Of a DNA stretch of 40,819 nt, positions 26,643 through 34,239 are shown piece after piece. The DNA is from Alphaproteobacteria bacterium. Lineage in GTDB: Bacteria > Pseudomonadota > Alphaproteobacteria > Rhodospirillales > Magnetospirillaceae. Position numbers and translations under genes: made by a program. Every line of letters begins with the position of its first letter. Within the stretch, counting starts at the first letter, position 1. The notes below the pieces were generated by a model. It was not told the DNA's origin and searched no databases. It saw nothing but the letters and a program-made list of their open reading frames with translations. The stretch covers positions 1 to 40,819 of the forward strand of contig JAJPHO010000083.1 of NCBI GenBank assembly GCA_021325215.1, given 5' to 3'.

Positions 26643-27347
26643 GTGCGCGGAGGCAACATAGTGATTTTGACGGGCGCGGGAATCTCCAAGGAATCCGGGC
26701 TCGATACCTTCCGCGACGCCGAGGGGATCTGGGCCAAGGTCCGGCTGGAGGATGTCGCTACGCCCGAAGCCTTCCACCGCGATCCGGGGATGGTGCACGA
26801 ATTCTACAATGCCCGGCGTGCCCAGCTGCGCCAGGCGAACGTGGTGCCCAACGCCGCTCATCTCGCCTTGGCCCGCCTCGAACGGGAATGGCCGGGCGAG
26901 GTCACCCTGATCACCCAGAATGTCGATGATCTGCATGACCGCGCCGGCAGCCAGTCGCTGATCCATATGCATGGCCAGCTGACCAAGGCGCGGTGCCCCA
27001 CCTGCAACCTGGTCTCGCCCTGGCCGGGAGCGCTGACCATCGCCAGTCAATGCCCCGGCTGCCATTTCGAGGGGCTGCGCCCGCACATCGTCTGGTTCGG
27101 CGAGGTGCCGATGGGCCTGCGCCGCATCTATACCGCCCTCGACGAAGCGTCCTTGTTCGTGTCGATCGGCACGTCCGGCAGCGTCTATCCGGCGGCCGGC
27201 CTCGTCGCTTATGCGCTGGAGAAGGGCGTCGAGCGGACGGTCGAGCTCAATCTCGAACCGTCGGACGGGTCGCGCCTGTTCGACGAGCGGCGCTATGGTC
27301 CGGCCACCGAAGTGGTGCCGGCCTGGGTCGACGCCTTGCTCGCCTAA
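26643..27347 (+). CDS. cobB: NAD-dependent protein deacylase (sirtuin)
   Basis: A 234-residue class III sirtuin very close to E. coli CobB. LTGAGISKESGLDTFR (residues 9-24) binds NAD, TQNVDDLHDRAG follows at 91-102, and the catalytic His110 is in HMHGQL. The zinc ligands are Cys118, Cys121, Cys137 and Cys140. FYNARR supplies Tyr55 and Arg58, the pair that confers desuccinylase as well as deacetylase activity. Its classic substrate is acetyl-CoA synthetase, encoded 3.6 kb upstream. GTG 26643 has GAGAGG upstream. GTG 26661 has a better GGAGG but would cut into the first strand. It converges on a GNAT gene. Confidence 0.93.
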   Translation: MRGGNIVILTGAGISKESGLDTFRDAEGIWAKVRLEDVATPEAFHRDPGMVHEFYNARRAQLRQANVVPNAAHLALARLEREWPGEVTLITQNVDDLHDRAGSQSLIHMHGQLTKARCPTCNLVSPWPGALTIASQCPGCHFEGLRPHIVWFGEVPMGLRRIYTALDEASLFVSIGTSGSVYPAAGLVAYALEKGVERTVELNLEPSDGSRLFDERRYGPATEVVPAWVDALLA

Positions 27348-27781
27348 CCCCGCCAGCGCAGCAGGATTTCCGCGCGGTCTTCCGAGACGATGCCCGCAAG
27401 CGCGCTGACTTCTTCGAAGCCGGCCCGGGCGTAGAAGCGGCGGGCCGGTTGGTGGAAGTCGCTGACGGTGACCCACAGATTGCGCCCCGCTTCGGCCTTG
27501 CAACGATCGAGGATGAGGCTGCCGAGTCCCTTGCCCTGACTCTGCGGCAGCAGGGCCAGCATCTCGATCAGCGGGCCGCGCAGCCAGGGTTTGCGCAGGG
27601 TCAGGACCCCGCAGAAGCGGCCATCCATTTCTACAGCGTAACGAATCAGCGAGGAATCCGGCCGGGTCAGATAAGCGGCCAGGGTCTCGGCGCGGTAGCC
27701 CAGCGTCAGATAGGGATCGAAACCGGCGCAGGCGGTGGCGATGGTTTCAGCCTCTTTGGCCGAAAGGCCGCGCCAGATCAT
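27344..27781 (-). CDS. GNAT family N-acetyltransferase
   Basis: A 145-residue single-domain acetyltransferase. The acetyl-CoA pyrophosphate loop is LLPQSQGKGLGSLIL (Q-x-x-G-x-G type, about residues 78-92), preceded by the strand LIEMLA, and motif B is FYARAGFEEV near residue 116. The acceptor is not evident. It overlaps cobB tail to tail by four bases and its start overlaps the upstream deacetylase stop (ATGA), so it is transcribed with that gene. The proximity to cobB and acsA makes protein lysine acetylation a possibility but not more. Confidence 0.88.
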   Translation of the reverse strand: MIWRGLSAKEAETIATACAGFDPYLTLGYRAETLAAYLTRPDSSLIRYAVEMDGRFCGVLTLRKPWLRGPLIEMLALLPQSQGKGLGSLILDRCKAEAGRNLWVTVSDFHQPARRFYARAGFEEVSALAGIVSEDRAEILLRWRG

Positions 27782-28446
27782 GACAGCGCCTCGGCCAACG
27801 TCGTGAAGCGATAGCCGCGCTTCCGCAGCTCCGCGACGATATGCGGCAAGGCTTCGGCGGTATGCCAGCCGCGTCCATTGATGTGGAAAATCAAAATGTC
27901 ACCCGGTCTGGTCTGCGACAGCACCCACTCTTCGAGATGGGCGGCGGTGACCTCCTTGGCGGGGTCTCCGCTGGGAAAGCGCCAATGGACGACGCGATAG
28001 CCGAGCTGTTCGGCGAGGGCGACGCCGCGATCGTCATGATTGCCGGCGGGAAAGCGGAAGAAGCGGGTGTGGCGTCCGGTGATGCCGGCCAGCAGCTCGT
28101 CATTATCGGCGATCTGATGGCGGATCTGCTCGTCGGTCATCCGCTCCATGTGATTGTCATGGTCGAGCGAATGGTTCTCCAGCTCGACGAAATCGTGGGC
28201 GGCCAGATCCTTCAGGGCGTCCTGATTGTGCCGGGCGAAACGGCCGGTGACGAAGAGTGTGAAAGGGATCTTCTCGCCGAGCAGATAATCGGCGATGCCG
28301 CGGTCGAGAAAGGCCGGAGTCTTGCTCTCGCAGGCATCGAAGGTCAGGGCGACGACTTTGTCCGTCGTCGGCAGGCGCGTGACGATCTCCGCGTGCGCCG
28401 GCAGCGCAAGCAGGATCGCCAGAGCGCTAGAAATCCAGATTCGCAT
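27778..28446 (-). CDS. exported polysaccharide deacetylase (NodB-like, CE4)
   Basis: A 222-residue protein with a signal peptide (about residues 1-19) and a NodB homology domain. Motif 1 is LTFDACES, where the second Asp of the usual TFDD is Ala. Motif 2 is ELENHSLDHDNH with the metal-binding His-x3-His, motif 3 is RFFRFPAGNHDDRG, and the late motif DILIFHINGRGWHT carries the histidine. It probably removes acetyl groups from a cell-wall or secreted polysaccharide in the periplasm. The motif-1 change is seen in a subgroup of the family and may alter metal binding. It overlaps the GST gene upstream by 20 bases and the GNAT gene downstream. Confidence 0.86.
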   Translation of the reverse strand: MRIWISSALAILLALPAHAEIVTRLPTTDKVVALTFDACESKTPAFLDRGIADYLLGEKIPFTLFVTGRFARHNQDALKDLAAHDFVELENHSLDHDNHMERMTDEQIRHQIADNDELLAGITGRHTRFFRFPAGNHDDRGVALAEQLGYRVVHWRFPSGDPAKEVTAAHLEEWVLSQTRPGDILIFHINGRGWHTAEALPHIVAELRKRGYRFTTLAEALS

Positions 28447-29095
28447 AATGCGCGGGCGGCGGAATACCGGGCAGGCTGTCGGTCAGCAGCGGGCGGACCG
28501 ACGGGCGCGACTTCATGCGCGCATACCAATCCTTGGCGGCGGGATACTGGTCCCACGGCACGTCGCCGACATAATCGACGGCGGACAGATGGGCGCAGGC
28601 GACGATGTCGGCCATCGAGAATTCGTCGCCAGCCAGCCAGCGGCGCTGCTCGGCCAGGGCGCCGAGATACTCCAGATGCGCCCCGATCGCGCTCAAACCG
28701 GCGCGGATCGCTTTGGAATCCGGGCTCGATCCGCCCATCTGGCGCTTGAACACCTTCTCGCCGACCAGATTGACGGTGACCTCGTCGTTGAATTTGCCGT
28801 CGAACCAGCCGATCAGGCGGCGCACCTCGGCGCGCGGGCGGACCTGCAGGCCGATCAGCAGCGGATCGCCGAAGGCTTCGTCGAGATATTCGGCAATGGC
28901 GGTGTGGTCGGCGATCGGCGTGCCATCGGGTTCGACCAGCAGCGGCGGGCGGCCGGCGGGATCGAGCAGCATATAGTCCGGGCGCGGCGCCCAGGGATGT
29001 TCGACCACCATCTCGAAGGCCAGCTTCTTCTCGCCCAGGATGATGCGGATCTTGCGGGAAAAGGGACAAACCCAGGAATGGTACAAGGTGCGCAT
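28427..29095 (-). CDS. glutathione S-transferase family protein
   Basis: A 222-residue cytosolic GST. The thioredoxin-like N-terminal domain starts TLYHSWVCPFSRKIRIIL, with CPFS in the active-site position. It continues with PAGRPPLLVEPDGTPIADHTAIAEYLDE, the glutathione-binding P-x-L and (E/D)(S/T)-type segment. A helical C-terminal domain follows, with FSMADIVACAHLSAVDYVG as the N-capping box. ATG 29095 is used because it gives the family-standard N-terminus. No ribosome site is visible, and a promoter match ends close to it. It leads a GST-deacetylase-GNAT operon with overlapping reading frames. Confidence 0.9.
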   Translation of the reverse strand: MRTLYHSWVCPFSRKIRIILGEKKLAFEMVVEHPWAPRPDYMLLDPAGRPPLLVEPDGTPIADHTAIAEYLDEAFGDPLLIGLQVRPRAEVRRLIGWFDGKFNDEVTVNLVGEKVFKRQMGGSSPDSKAIRAGLSAIGAHLEYLGALAEQRRWLAGDEFSMADIVACAHLSAVDYVGDVPWDQYPAAKDWYARMKSRPSVRPLLTDSLPGIPPPAHYANLDF

Positions 29096-29101
29096 GGATT
29101 G

Positions 29102-29130
29102 GTTGTAGCCGAGCCCCGATAACCTTTCAA
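29102..29130 (-). promoter_or_regulatory. candidate promoter of the GST operon
   Basis: Minus-strand TTGAAA (29125-29130) and TACAAC (29102-29107) have a 17-base spacer, putting the start within a base or two of the GST ATG. Together with the missing Shine-Dalgarno sequence this suggests another leaderless transcript. Confidence 0.45.
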
Positions 29131-29213
29131 AAAATTCTTTGGTTAATCCGTGAGATATCACCACATAGGGATTGCGTCCGGGGGCGCATCCACTTGTTCA
29201 GGGAGCATTGATT

Positions 29214-29747
29214 ATGAAACGCGGAATTCTGGCTGGTGTCGCGGCTTTAGCCTTGGCTTTGCCGGCGCTGGCGGCTTTGCCCGAGGGCAGCAAGGCTCCG
29301 GACTTCTCGGCCACCGCTTCGATCGGCGGCAAGCAGTTCGAGTTCAAACTGGCCGAAGCGCTGAAAAAGGGGCCGGTGGTGCTGTATTTCTACCCCGCCG
29401 CCTTCACCCCGGGCTGCACCGTCGAGGCCCATAACTTCGCCGATGCCACCGACGAATTCGCCAAAAACGGCGCGACCGTGATCGGCGTCTCGCATGACGA
29501 CATCGCCACCCTCGACAAATTCTCGACCAGCGAGTGCCGGTCGAAATTCGCCGTGGCGGCGGACCCGGACCAGAAGATCACCAAAGCCTATGATTCGGTG
29601 CTGGCCAAGAAGCCGGAATATGCCGATCGCACCTCTTATGTGATCGCGCCGGACGGCAAGATCCTGCTGGCCTACACCAACCTCAACCCCGACCAGCACG
29701 TCGCCTTGACGATGAAGGCGGTCGAGGAGTGGAAAAAGAGTCACTAA
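29214..29747 (+). CDS. exported peroxiredoxin (AhpC/TSA, BCP-like)
   Basis: A 177-residue thiol peroxidase with an N-terminal signal peptide (about residues 1-21), so it acts in the periplasm. The peroxidatic Cys68 is in FYPAAFTPGCTVEAHNF. The position five residues later, which holds the resolving cysteine in atypical PrxQ/BCP enzymes, is His here, and a second cysteine occurs at 108 (TSECRSKF). ATG 29214 is preceded by AGGGAG and gives a normal signal peptide. It is divergent from the GST operon, which suggests a shared oxidative-stress context but no shared operator was identified. Confidence 0.92.
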   Translation: MKRGILAGVAALALALPALAALPEGSKAPDFSATASIGGKQFEFKLAEALKKGPVVLYFYPAAFTPGCTVEAHNFADATDEFAKNGATVIGVSHDDIATLDKFSTSECRSKFAVAADPDQKITKAYDSVLAKKPEYADRTSYVIAPDGKILLAYTNLNPDQHVALTMKAVEEWKKSH

Positions 29748-29752
29748 ATAAG

Positions 29753-29787
29753 CCCTCAAGGTAGAACGATTCTTGAGGGAATCGTTC
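29753..29787. terminator. overlapping alternative hairpins after the peroxiredoxin gene
   Basis: CCCTCAAG (29753-29760) can pair with CTTGAGGG (29772-29779), or GAACGATTC (29764-29772) can pair with GAATCGTTC (29779-29787). The two folds exclude each other. There is no T run, so this is a weak terminator call between convergent genes. Confidence 0.45.
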
Positions 29788-29789
29788 CA

Positions 29790-30410
29790 TCATTCGGAGC
29801 GGGGAGTCGCATCTTTGATCGGCTCCCCGCTTTCCACTTTCAGCGGCACCACGCCCGCCCATACCGGCAGATCATAATCCGCGGCGTCGTCGACCGGCGG
29901 GCCGGTGCGCAGTTTGGCCGAGACCTCGACCAGCTCCATCGCCATCACCGCCGTCTGTTTCAGCTCGATTTCGTTGGGCCAGCGCACTTCATCCCAGCGG
30001 CCGGGATGGATCTTATCCATCATCGCCTGATAGGCGGCCATCAGCTCTTCGGGGTCGGTGACCTCTTCGAAATGCCCGACCGCCATCACCGAGCGGTAAT
30101 TGACCGAATGGTGGAAGGCCGAGCGGGCCAGCACCCAGCCATCCATCAGGGTCACAGCCACGGCGGCCTCGGCCCCGTCGCGCATCGCCTTGAACAGGCC
30201 GTTCTTGCTGTTGCCATGGATGTAGAGCCGGTTGCCGCTGCGCCAGTGCAGCGTGGGCAGCACGCGCGGGCGTCCATCGACCACCAGCGAGACGTGGCAC
30301 AGGGCCGCCTCGTCGAGAATGGCGTGAACGGTCTCATGGTCATAGGCGCCGCGCTTGGCGAGGCGTTTGACGCGGGTGGTCCCGGTGACGTCGTAGGCGG
30401 TGCTCATCAT
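29790..30410 (-). CDS. pyridoxamine 5'-phosphate oxidase-like flavoprotein
   Basis: A 206-residue member of the split-barrel FMN-binding superfamily. The start YDVTGTTRVKRLAKRGAYD and HAILDEAALCHVSLVVDGRP are typical of the MocR-linked PNPOx-like group, followed by RLYIHGNSKNGLFKAM near residue 70 and NYRSVMAVGHFEEV near 110. These proteins bind FMN, F420 or heme, and the true substrate of this group is unknown. It is not canonical PdxH. Two tandem ATGs (30410 and 30407) are possible, with AAGAG just upstream. It is divergent from a MocR-type regulator across an 87-base spacer with a 20-base palindrome, so it is the likely target. Confidence 0.86.
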   Translation of the reverse strand: MMSTAYDVTGTTRVKRLAKRGAYDHETVHAILDEAALCHVSLVVDGRPRVLPTLHWRSGNRLYIHGNSKNGLFKAMRDGAEAAVAVTLMDGWVLARSAFHHSVNYRSVMAVGHFEEVTDPEELMAAYQAMMDKIHPGRWDEVRWPNEIELKQTAVMAMELVEVSAKLRTGPPVDDAADYDLPVWAGVVPLKVESGEPIKDATPRSE

Positions 30411-30452
30411 CTCTTGTCCGATTGGGGTGGCAGGCGCAGGATGGCGCCGCAA

Positions 30453-30472
30453 TGGCTCTTCTAAAAGAGCCA
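30453..30472. promoter_or_regulatory. 20-base palindrome between PNPOx-like and MocR genes
   Basis: TGGCTCTT (30453-30460) and AAGAGCCA (30465-30472) flank CTAA, a perfect dyad in the middle of the divergent spacer. This is a probable operator for the adjacent MocR regulator. Confidence 0.6.
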
Positions 30473-30497
30473 ATTCAGAGATTTCAGAGGAGCCACT

Positions 30498-31952
30498 TTG
30501 ACGCCGCTGGCCGATCTTCTCGCCCCCTGCCTCGATGAAGACCCGGCGGTTCCGCTCTATCGCCGGCTCTATCTGGCCCTGCGTGAGGCGATTCTGGCCG
30601 GCCGGGTGCGCCAGCGCCTGCCCTCGACCCGCCGCCTCGCCCAGGATCTCGGCATCTCGCGCAACAGCGTCGCGACCGCCTTCGAGCTGCTGCAGGCCGA
30701 AGGCTATCTGGCCGGCCGCATCGGATCGGGTTCCTATGTCGCCGATCACCTGCCCGACCAGGCGCCCGCCGCAGTCCCCTCCGCCCCCGCTGAACCGCCG
30801 GCGCCGCGCCGCCTGGCGCGCCGCGTCGCCGCCTTGCCGGAAGAGCCGCGCGACTCGTCGCGGGCGGAGCCCTTCGCCGTCGCGCCGGCGATCTGGGCCG
30901 ATTTTCCCTGGCCGGTATGGAGCCGCCTGCTCGCCCGGCCTTGGCGGCATCCCACCCCCGCCCTTGCCGCCTCGCTCGACCGGGCCGGCTTTCCCGCCTT
31001 GCGCCGCGCCGTGGCCGAACTGCTGGGCGCCAGCCGGGCGATGAGCTGTTCGCCCGATCAGGTGCTGATCACCGGCGGCTCGCAGCAAGCGCTCGATATC
31101 GCCTGCCGCCTGCTGGTCGATCCCGGCGAGCGGGTGATGGTGGAAGACCCCGGTTTTCACGGCGCCGACGCCGCCATCATCGCCGCGGGCGGCATAGCTG
31201 TGCCGCAGCCGGTCGATGGCGAAGGGCTGCTGGTGCCGGACAGCCTCGACGGTATCCGCGCCGTGCAGGTCACGCCGTCGCGCAATTTTCCGCTCGGCAG
31301 CATCCTGTCGCTGCCGCGCCGCCTCGCCTTGCTGCAGGCCGCTTCGGCGGCGGATTGCTGGATCATCGAGGATGATTTCGACGCTGAATTCCGCCATGCC
31401 GGGCGGCCGCTCGCTTCGCTGTTCGGCCTCGACCGCGACCGGCGCGTGCTCTATGCCGGCACGTTCAGCCGGACCCTGTTCCCGGCTGCCCGGCTCGGCT
31501 ATCTGGTGGTGCCCGAGGCCCTGATCGAGCCGGCCCGGCAGGTGCGGGACGCCGCCGATGGCGGCATGGGGACCACGGTTCAGGCTGCCTTGGCAGCGTT
31601 CATCGCTGAAGGCCATTACGGCGCCCATCTGCGCCGCCAGCGCCTCAAGCTGGCTGCCGGGCGGCGGGTGCTGACGGCGTTGCTGTCCGAACGGCTGGGC
31701 GATGTATTGGAGATCGTTCCGGCCGATGGCGGGCTGAGTCTGACGGCCTTGTTCCGCACGCCGGCGGAGGATCGTGTCGCGGTCGAGGCGCTGGCGCGGA
31801 TCGGCATCGCGGCGCGGCCGCTCTCCTCCTTCTATCGCGCCGGGCCGGCGCGTCACGGGCTGGTGCTGGGTTTCGCCGGTTGGAGCGAAGCGGAGATGGC
31901 GTCCGCCATCGGCCGCATGGCGGCGGATACAGCATGGAGGGGGATCGGCTGA
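30498..31952 (+). CDS. MocR/PdxR-type GntR regulator with lysine-less aminotransferase domain
   Basis: A 484-residue fusion of a GntR winged helix (residues 15-80, with RLPSTRRLAQDLGISRNSVATAFELLQAEGYL) and an aminotransferase fold-type I domain (about 125-480). PLP-domain landmarks are ITGGSQQALDIACRLL, VEDPGFHGADA, TPSRNFPLGS and IIEDDFDAEFRH. The Schiff-base lysine expected in GTFSKTLFP is Arg325 (GTFSRTLFP, codon CGG), so PLP cannot be bound as an internal aldimine. The start is TTG 30498 with GAGGAG six bases upstream. It is divergent from its probable target, the PNPOx-like gene. Confidence 0.92.
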   Translation: MTPLADLLAPCLDEDPAVPLYRRLYLALREAILAGRVRQRLPSTRRLAQDLGISRNSVATAFELLQAEGYLAGRIGSGSYVADHLPDQAPAAVPSAPAEPPAPRRLARRVAALPEEPRDSSRAEPFAVAPAIWADFPWPVWSRLLARPWRHPTPALAASLDRAGFPALRRAVAELLGASRAMSCSPDQVLITGGSQQALDIACRLLVDPGERVMVEDPGFHGADAAIIAAGGIAVPQPVDGEGLLVPDSLDGIRAVQVTPSRNFPLGSILSLPRRLALLQAASAADCWIIEDDFDAEFRHAGRPLASLFGLDRDRRVLYAGTFSRTLFPAARLGYLVVPEALIEPARQVRDAADGGMGTTVQAALAAFIAEGHYGAHLRRQRLKLAAGRRVLTALLSERLGDVLEIVPADGGLSLTALFRTPAEDRVAVEALARIGIAARPLSSFYRAGPARHGLVLGFAGWSEAEMASAIGRMAADTAWRGIG

Positions 31953-32166
31953 TCGCCCCCAGCGGGGTGTCACCGGGGGGGGGTGGATGTTGACGCCGCC
32001 AGGGGCGACCAGCCGAATTTTGGGGAAAATTTTCCCGTTCTCTATCACCATGATGCGCAAAGGACCGGTTTTATTCCCGCTGCCGGCGGAAATTTCGCCA
32101 TGCAGGAATAGGCCGGCGGGGCGGGGCGTCTCATCCTGATGCCGCTCAAGGTGAGGATTGCCGCAG
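31953..32166. other. 214-base spacer before the YceI-like gene, with a 14-base palindrome
   Basis: No gene is supported here. The stretch has a run of nine G residues near 31974, and the perfect palindrome GGGAAAATTTTCCC at 32023-32036, whose partner regulator is unknown. It may contain the promoter of the YceI-like gene, but no good hexamer pair was found. Confidence 0.5.
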
Positions 32167-32790
32167 ATGAGGTCCGTTTCCCGTTTCGCCCTTCCCCTGC
32201 TGACACTGCTGGCCTGCGCTTCCTGCACGGCGGTCAAGGTGGTGACCCACACCACCAGCGCCGATCCGATCGACGCCCCGGCCGGCCTCTATCATCTGGA
32301 CGCGCATCATTGGAGCGTAACCTTCGATGTCGACCATTTCGGCTATTCGCGCTTCGTGATGCGGTTCGACCGGATGAATGCCGATCTCGACTTCCATCCC
32401 GACAATCCGACGGCCTCGAAAGTCACCGCCCACATCGCCGCCGCCAGCCTCGATACCAACGATGCCGAGCTGGACGATATGGTGCGCGGTTCCGAGCTGC
32501 TGGAAGCCGACCGCTTCCCCGAGATCACCTTCGTCAGCAAGCAATTGCGCGTCACCGGCAAGAATACCGGCGAGATGGACGGGGATCTGACCATCCATGG
32601 CCAGACCCAGCCGGTCACCCTGGCCGTCACCTTCAATGGCGGGGCGCCCAATCCGCTGACCGACAAACACACGCTGGGCTTCTCGGCGACCGGCCATTTC
32701 AACCGCTCGGCCTTCGGGCTGGGCCGCTGGTATCCAGCGGTCGGGCGCGAGATCCAGCTGCGCATCGAGGCTGAGTTCGAGAGCAGCTAG
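32167..32790 (+). CDS. YceI-family lipoprotein
   Basis: A 207-residue predicted lipoprotein: basic start, hydrophobic core, and two candidate lipobox cysteines (LLAC at 17, CASC at 20). The mature part is a YceI-type beta-barrel lipocalin-like domain: GLYHLDAHHWSVTFDVDHFGYSR is the opening, DRFPEITFVSKQLRV the middle, and GDLTIHGQTQPVTLAVTFNG the late motif. YceI proteins bind polyisoprenoid or amphiphilic lipids in the periplasm. ATG 32167 is preferred over TTG 32158 because the signal peptide then has normal length and GAGGA lies about ten bases upstream. Confidence 0.9.
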   Translation: MRSVSRFALPLLTLLACASCTAVKVVTHTTSADPIDAPAGLYHLDAHHWSVTFDVDHFGYSRFVMRFDRMNADLDFHPDNPTASKVTAHIAAASLDTNDAELDDMVRGSELLEADRFPEITFVSKQLRVTGKNTGEMDGDLTIHGQTQPVTLAVTFNGGAPNPLTDKHTLGFSATGHFNRSAFGLGRWYPAVGREIQLRIEAEFESS

Positions 32791-32793
32791 ATC

Positions 32794-34239
32794 TTAAAAA
32801 ACATACTGAATAGAAGCCGCGATCTTGTCCCAGTCGGACAGCGGATGGCCGAGATAGCCGGGGATCGGCACATTGTCCCGGCCGAAATAATGGGTGCCGG
32901 TCAGGCTGGCGGTCCAGCCCTGGTCGAAAGTGGCGGCGACGCCCAGGCTCATATCGCCGGTGCCGCGGTTCATGTCCGGCAGCACCGACGAATTGCCGGC
33001 GAAATTCCAGCCGAAGCCCAGCGGCACCGACAGATCCACGCGCGGCAGCACCTGATAGAACTTCGCCGTCAGCACCGTGCGCAGCGCCGCGGCGTCGCGC
33101 GTGCGGCCGGGGGCGAGCTGGCCCGGATTGGCGGTGATCGACAGCAGCCGGTTGGCGGCCAGCTCGGTGGTCCAGTCGGCGCCGCCCGGCAGCAGCGCGA
33201 CAGGCTCGATCGGCAGGGTTGCCGAGACCTGGCCATGCAGCGTGTCGCCGCGTGGCCCGACGTCCGCGCTGTCCAGCGGCGATGGATCGAGGAAGATGCC
33301 GCCTTGCACCAGCTGGGTGTGCCGGCGCGCGGAAACTTCACCGGCCATCGTGGCGTCGCCCAAAGGTCCGGTGAAACTGGCGCCGATCAGGCCGGCAGCT
33401 TGGGCATAGCGCAGCGAATAGGTATGGACCCCGCGCACATAGAAAAGGTCTGGGGTCTTGGCGTCGAACTGCAGGGCATAGAGGCCGAGATCCCATTCGT
33501 CGCGCCGCAGCTTGAGCCCCAGGCCGAACTGGTCGGTGCCGCCGGGCGTGGGGTCGCCGGCGCGGGTGTAATAGATCGGGCCATATTCCGGATTATAGAT
33601 GGAGATGCGCGACAGGTGGTCGTTGCCCAGCACGTCGCCGGCAGACGCATAGGCATCCTGCGGATCGACCCGGTTGCGCCGCCATTCGAACTGCTGATAG
33701 GCCAACAGGGTTATGTCGCCGCCGACCTGCCAGCTCAGCGAGGTCTGGCCGACCGGCAGGAAATGGGTGGCGGCATAGCCCGTCGTATCGTTGGCGGTGG
33801 AATCGACCGGCGCCTGGGCGCCGGCGATGCCGTTGCCGGCGAAATAGAGGCTTTCCCCCCAGATCACCGATTGCCGGCCGATGGCGGCGGTCAGCGGCTT
33901 GCCGAACAGGTCGAAGGTGCCATGGACATAGGCCTCGGACAGGTCGATGAAGGAGGAGGCCGGCTCGACCGCGTCCTTGCGCGCTTCCAGGCTGGCGCGC
34001 AGGCCATAATCGTTGCGCGACCAGTCGAGTTCCGACAGAAAATCGGCGCGCCCTTGCGTAAAATCAGCGCCATAGCCACAGTTGAGGCCGCCCGAACAAT
34101 TATCGTCGGCCAGTGGAGGGACCCAGTTGAACTGGTATGAAGTGCTCAGCCGGACCGTGTTGGTCCAGCGCAGATCGTCGGCTTTCACCAGAACGGGCAG
34201 CAGGGCCGTCCCGAGCAGGATCAAAGTCTTGGCTTTCAT
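32794..34239 (-). CDS. DUF1302 family outer membrane protein
   Basis: A 481-residue protein with a signal peptide (MKAKTLILLGTALLPVLVKA) and a beta-rich body typical of DUF1302. DLRWTNTVRLSTSYQFN opens the mature protein, with the GRQSVIWGESLYFAGNGI landmark near residue 140. Alternating amphipathic strands continue to the final QYVF, an outer-membrane-barrel-like aromatic C-terminus. It is shorter than many family members (often 550-700). DUF1302 and DUF1329 genes are normally neighbours. Here the DUF1329 partner is on the opposite strand, and the two 5' ends overlap. Its role is unknown, and envelope transport of hydrophobic compounds has been proposed for the pair. Confidence 0.86.
   Translation of the reverse strand: MKAKTLILLGTALLPVLVKADDLRWTNTVRLSTSYQFNWVPPLADDNCSGGLNCGYGADFTQGRADFLSELDWSRNDYGLRASLEARKDAVEPASSFIDLSEAYVHGTFDLFGKPLTAAIGRQSVIWGESLYFAGNGIAGAQAPVDSTANDTTGYAATHFLPVGQTSLSWQVGGDITLLAYQQFEWRRNRVDPQDAYASAGDVLGNDHLSRISIYNPEYGPIYYTRAGDPTPGGTDQFGLGLKLRRDEWDLGLYALQFDAKTPDLFYVRGVHTYSLRYAQAAGLIGASFTGPLGDATMAGEVSARRHTQLVQGGIFLDPSPLDSADVGPRGDTLHGQVSATLPIEPVALLPGGADWTTELAANRLLSITANPGQLAPGRTRDAAALRTVLTAKFYQVLPRVDLSVPLGFGWNFAGNSSVLPDMNRGTGDMSLGVAATFDQGWTASLTGTHYFGRDNVPIPGYLGHPLSDWDKIAASIQYVF

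Noticed and set aside
27344-28446. The GNAT and polysaccharide deacetylase genes as a capsule or Nod-factor cluster
   Set aside because: No glycosyltransferase, polymerase or exporter is nearby, and the pair is co-transcribed with a GST gene instead.
31953-32166. A riboswitch or structured RNA leader before the YceI-like gene
   Set aside because: Apart from the short palindrome and a G run I see no conserved aptamer features or terminator/antiterminator pair.
30411-32255. A long minus-strand extension upstream of the PNPOx-like gene (over 600 extra codons)
   Set aside because: It runs antisense through the MocR gene and has low-complexity composition. The PNPOx homology begins at the ATG pair 30407/30410.
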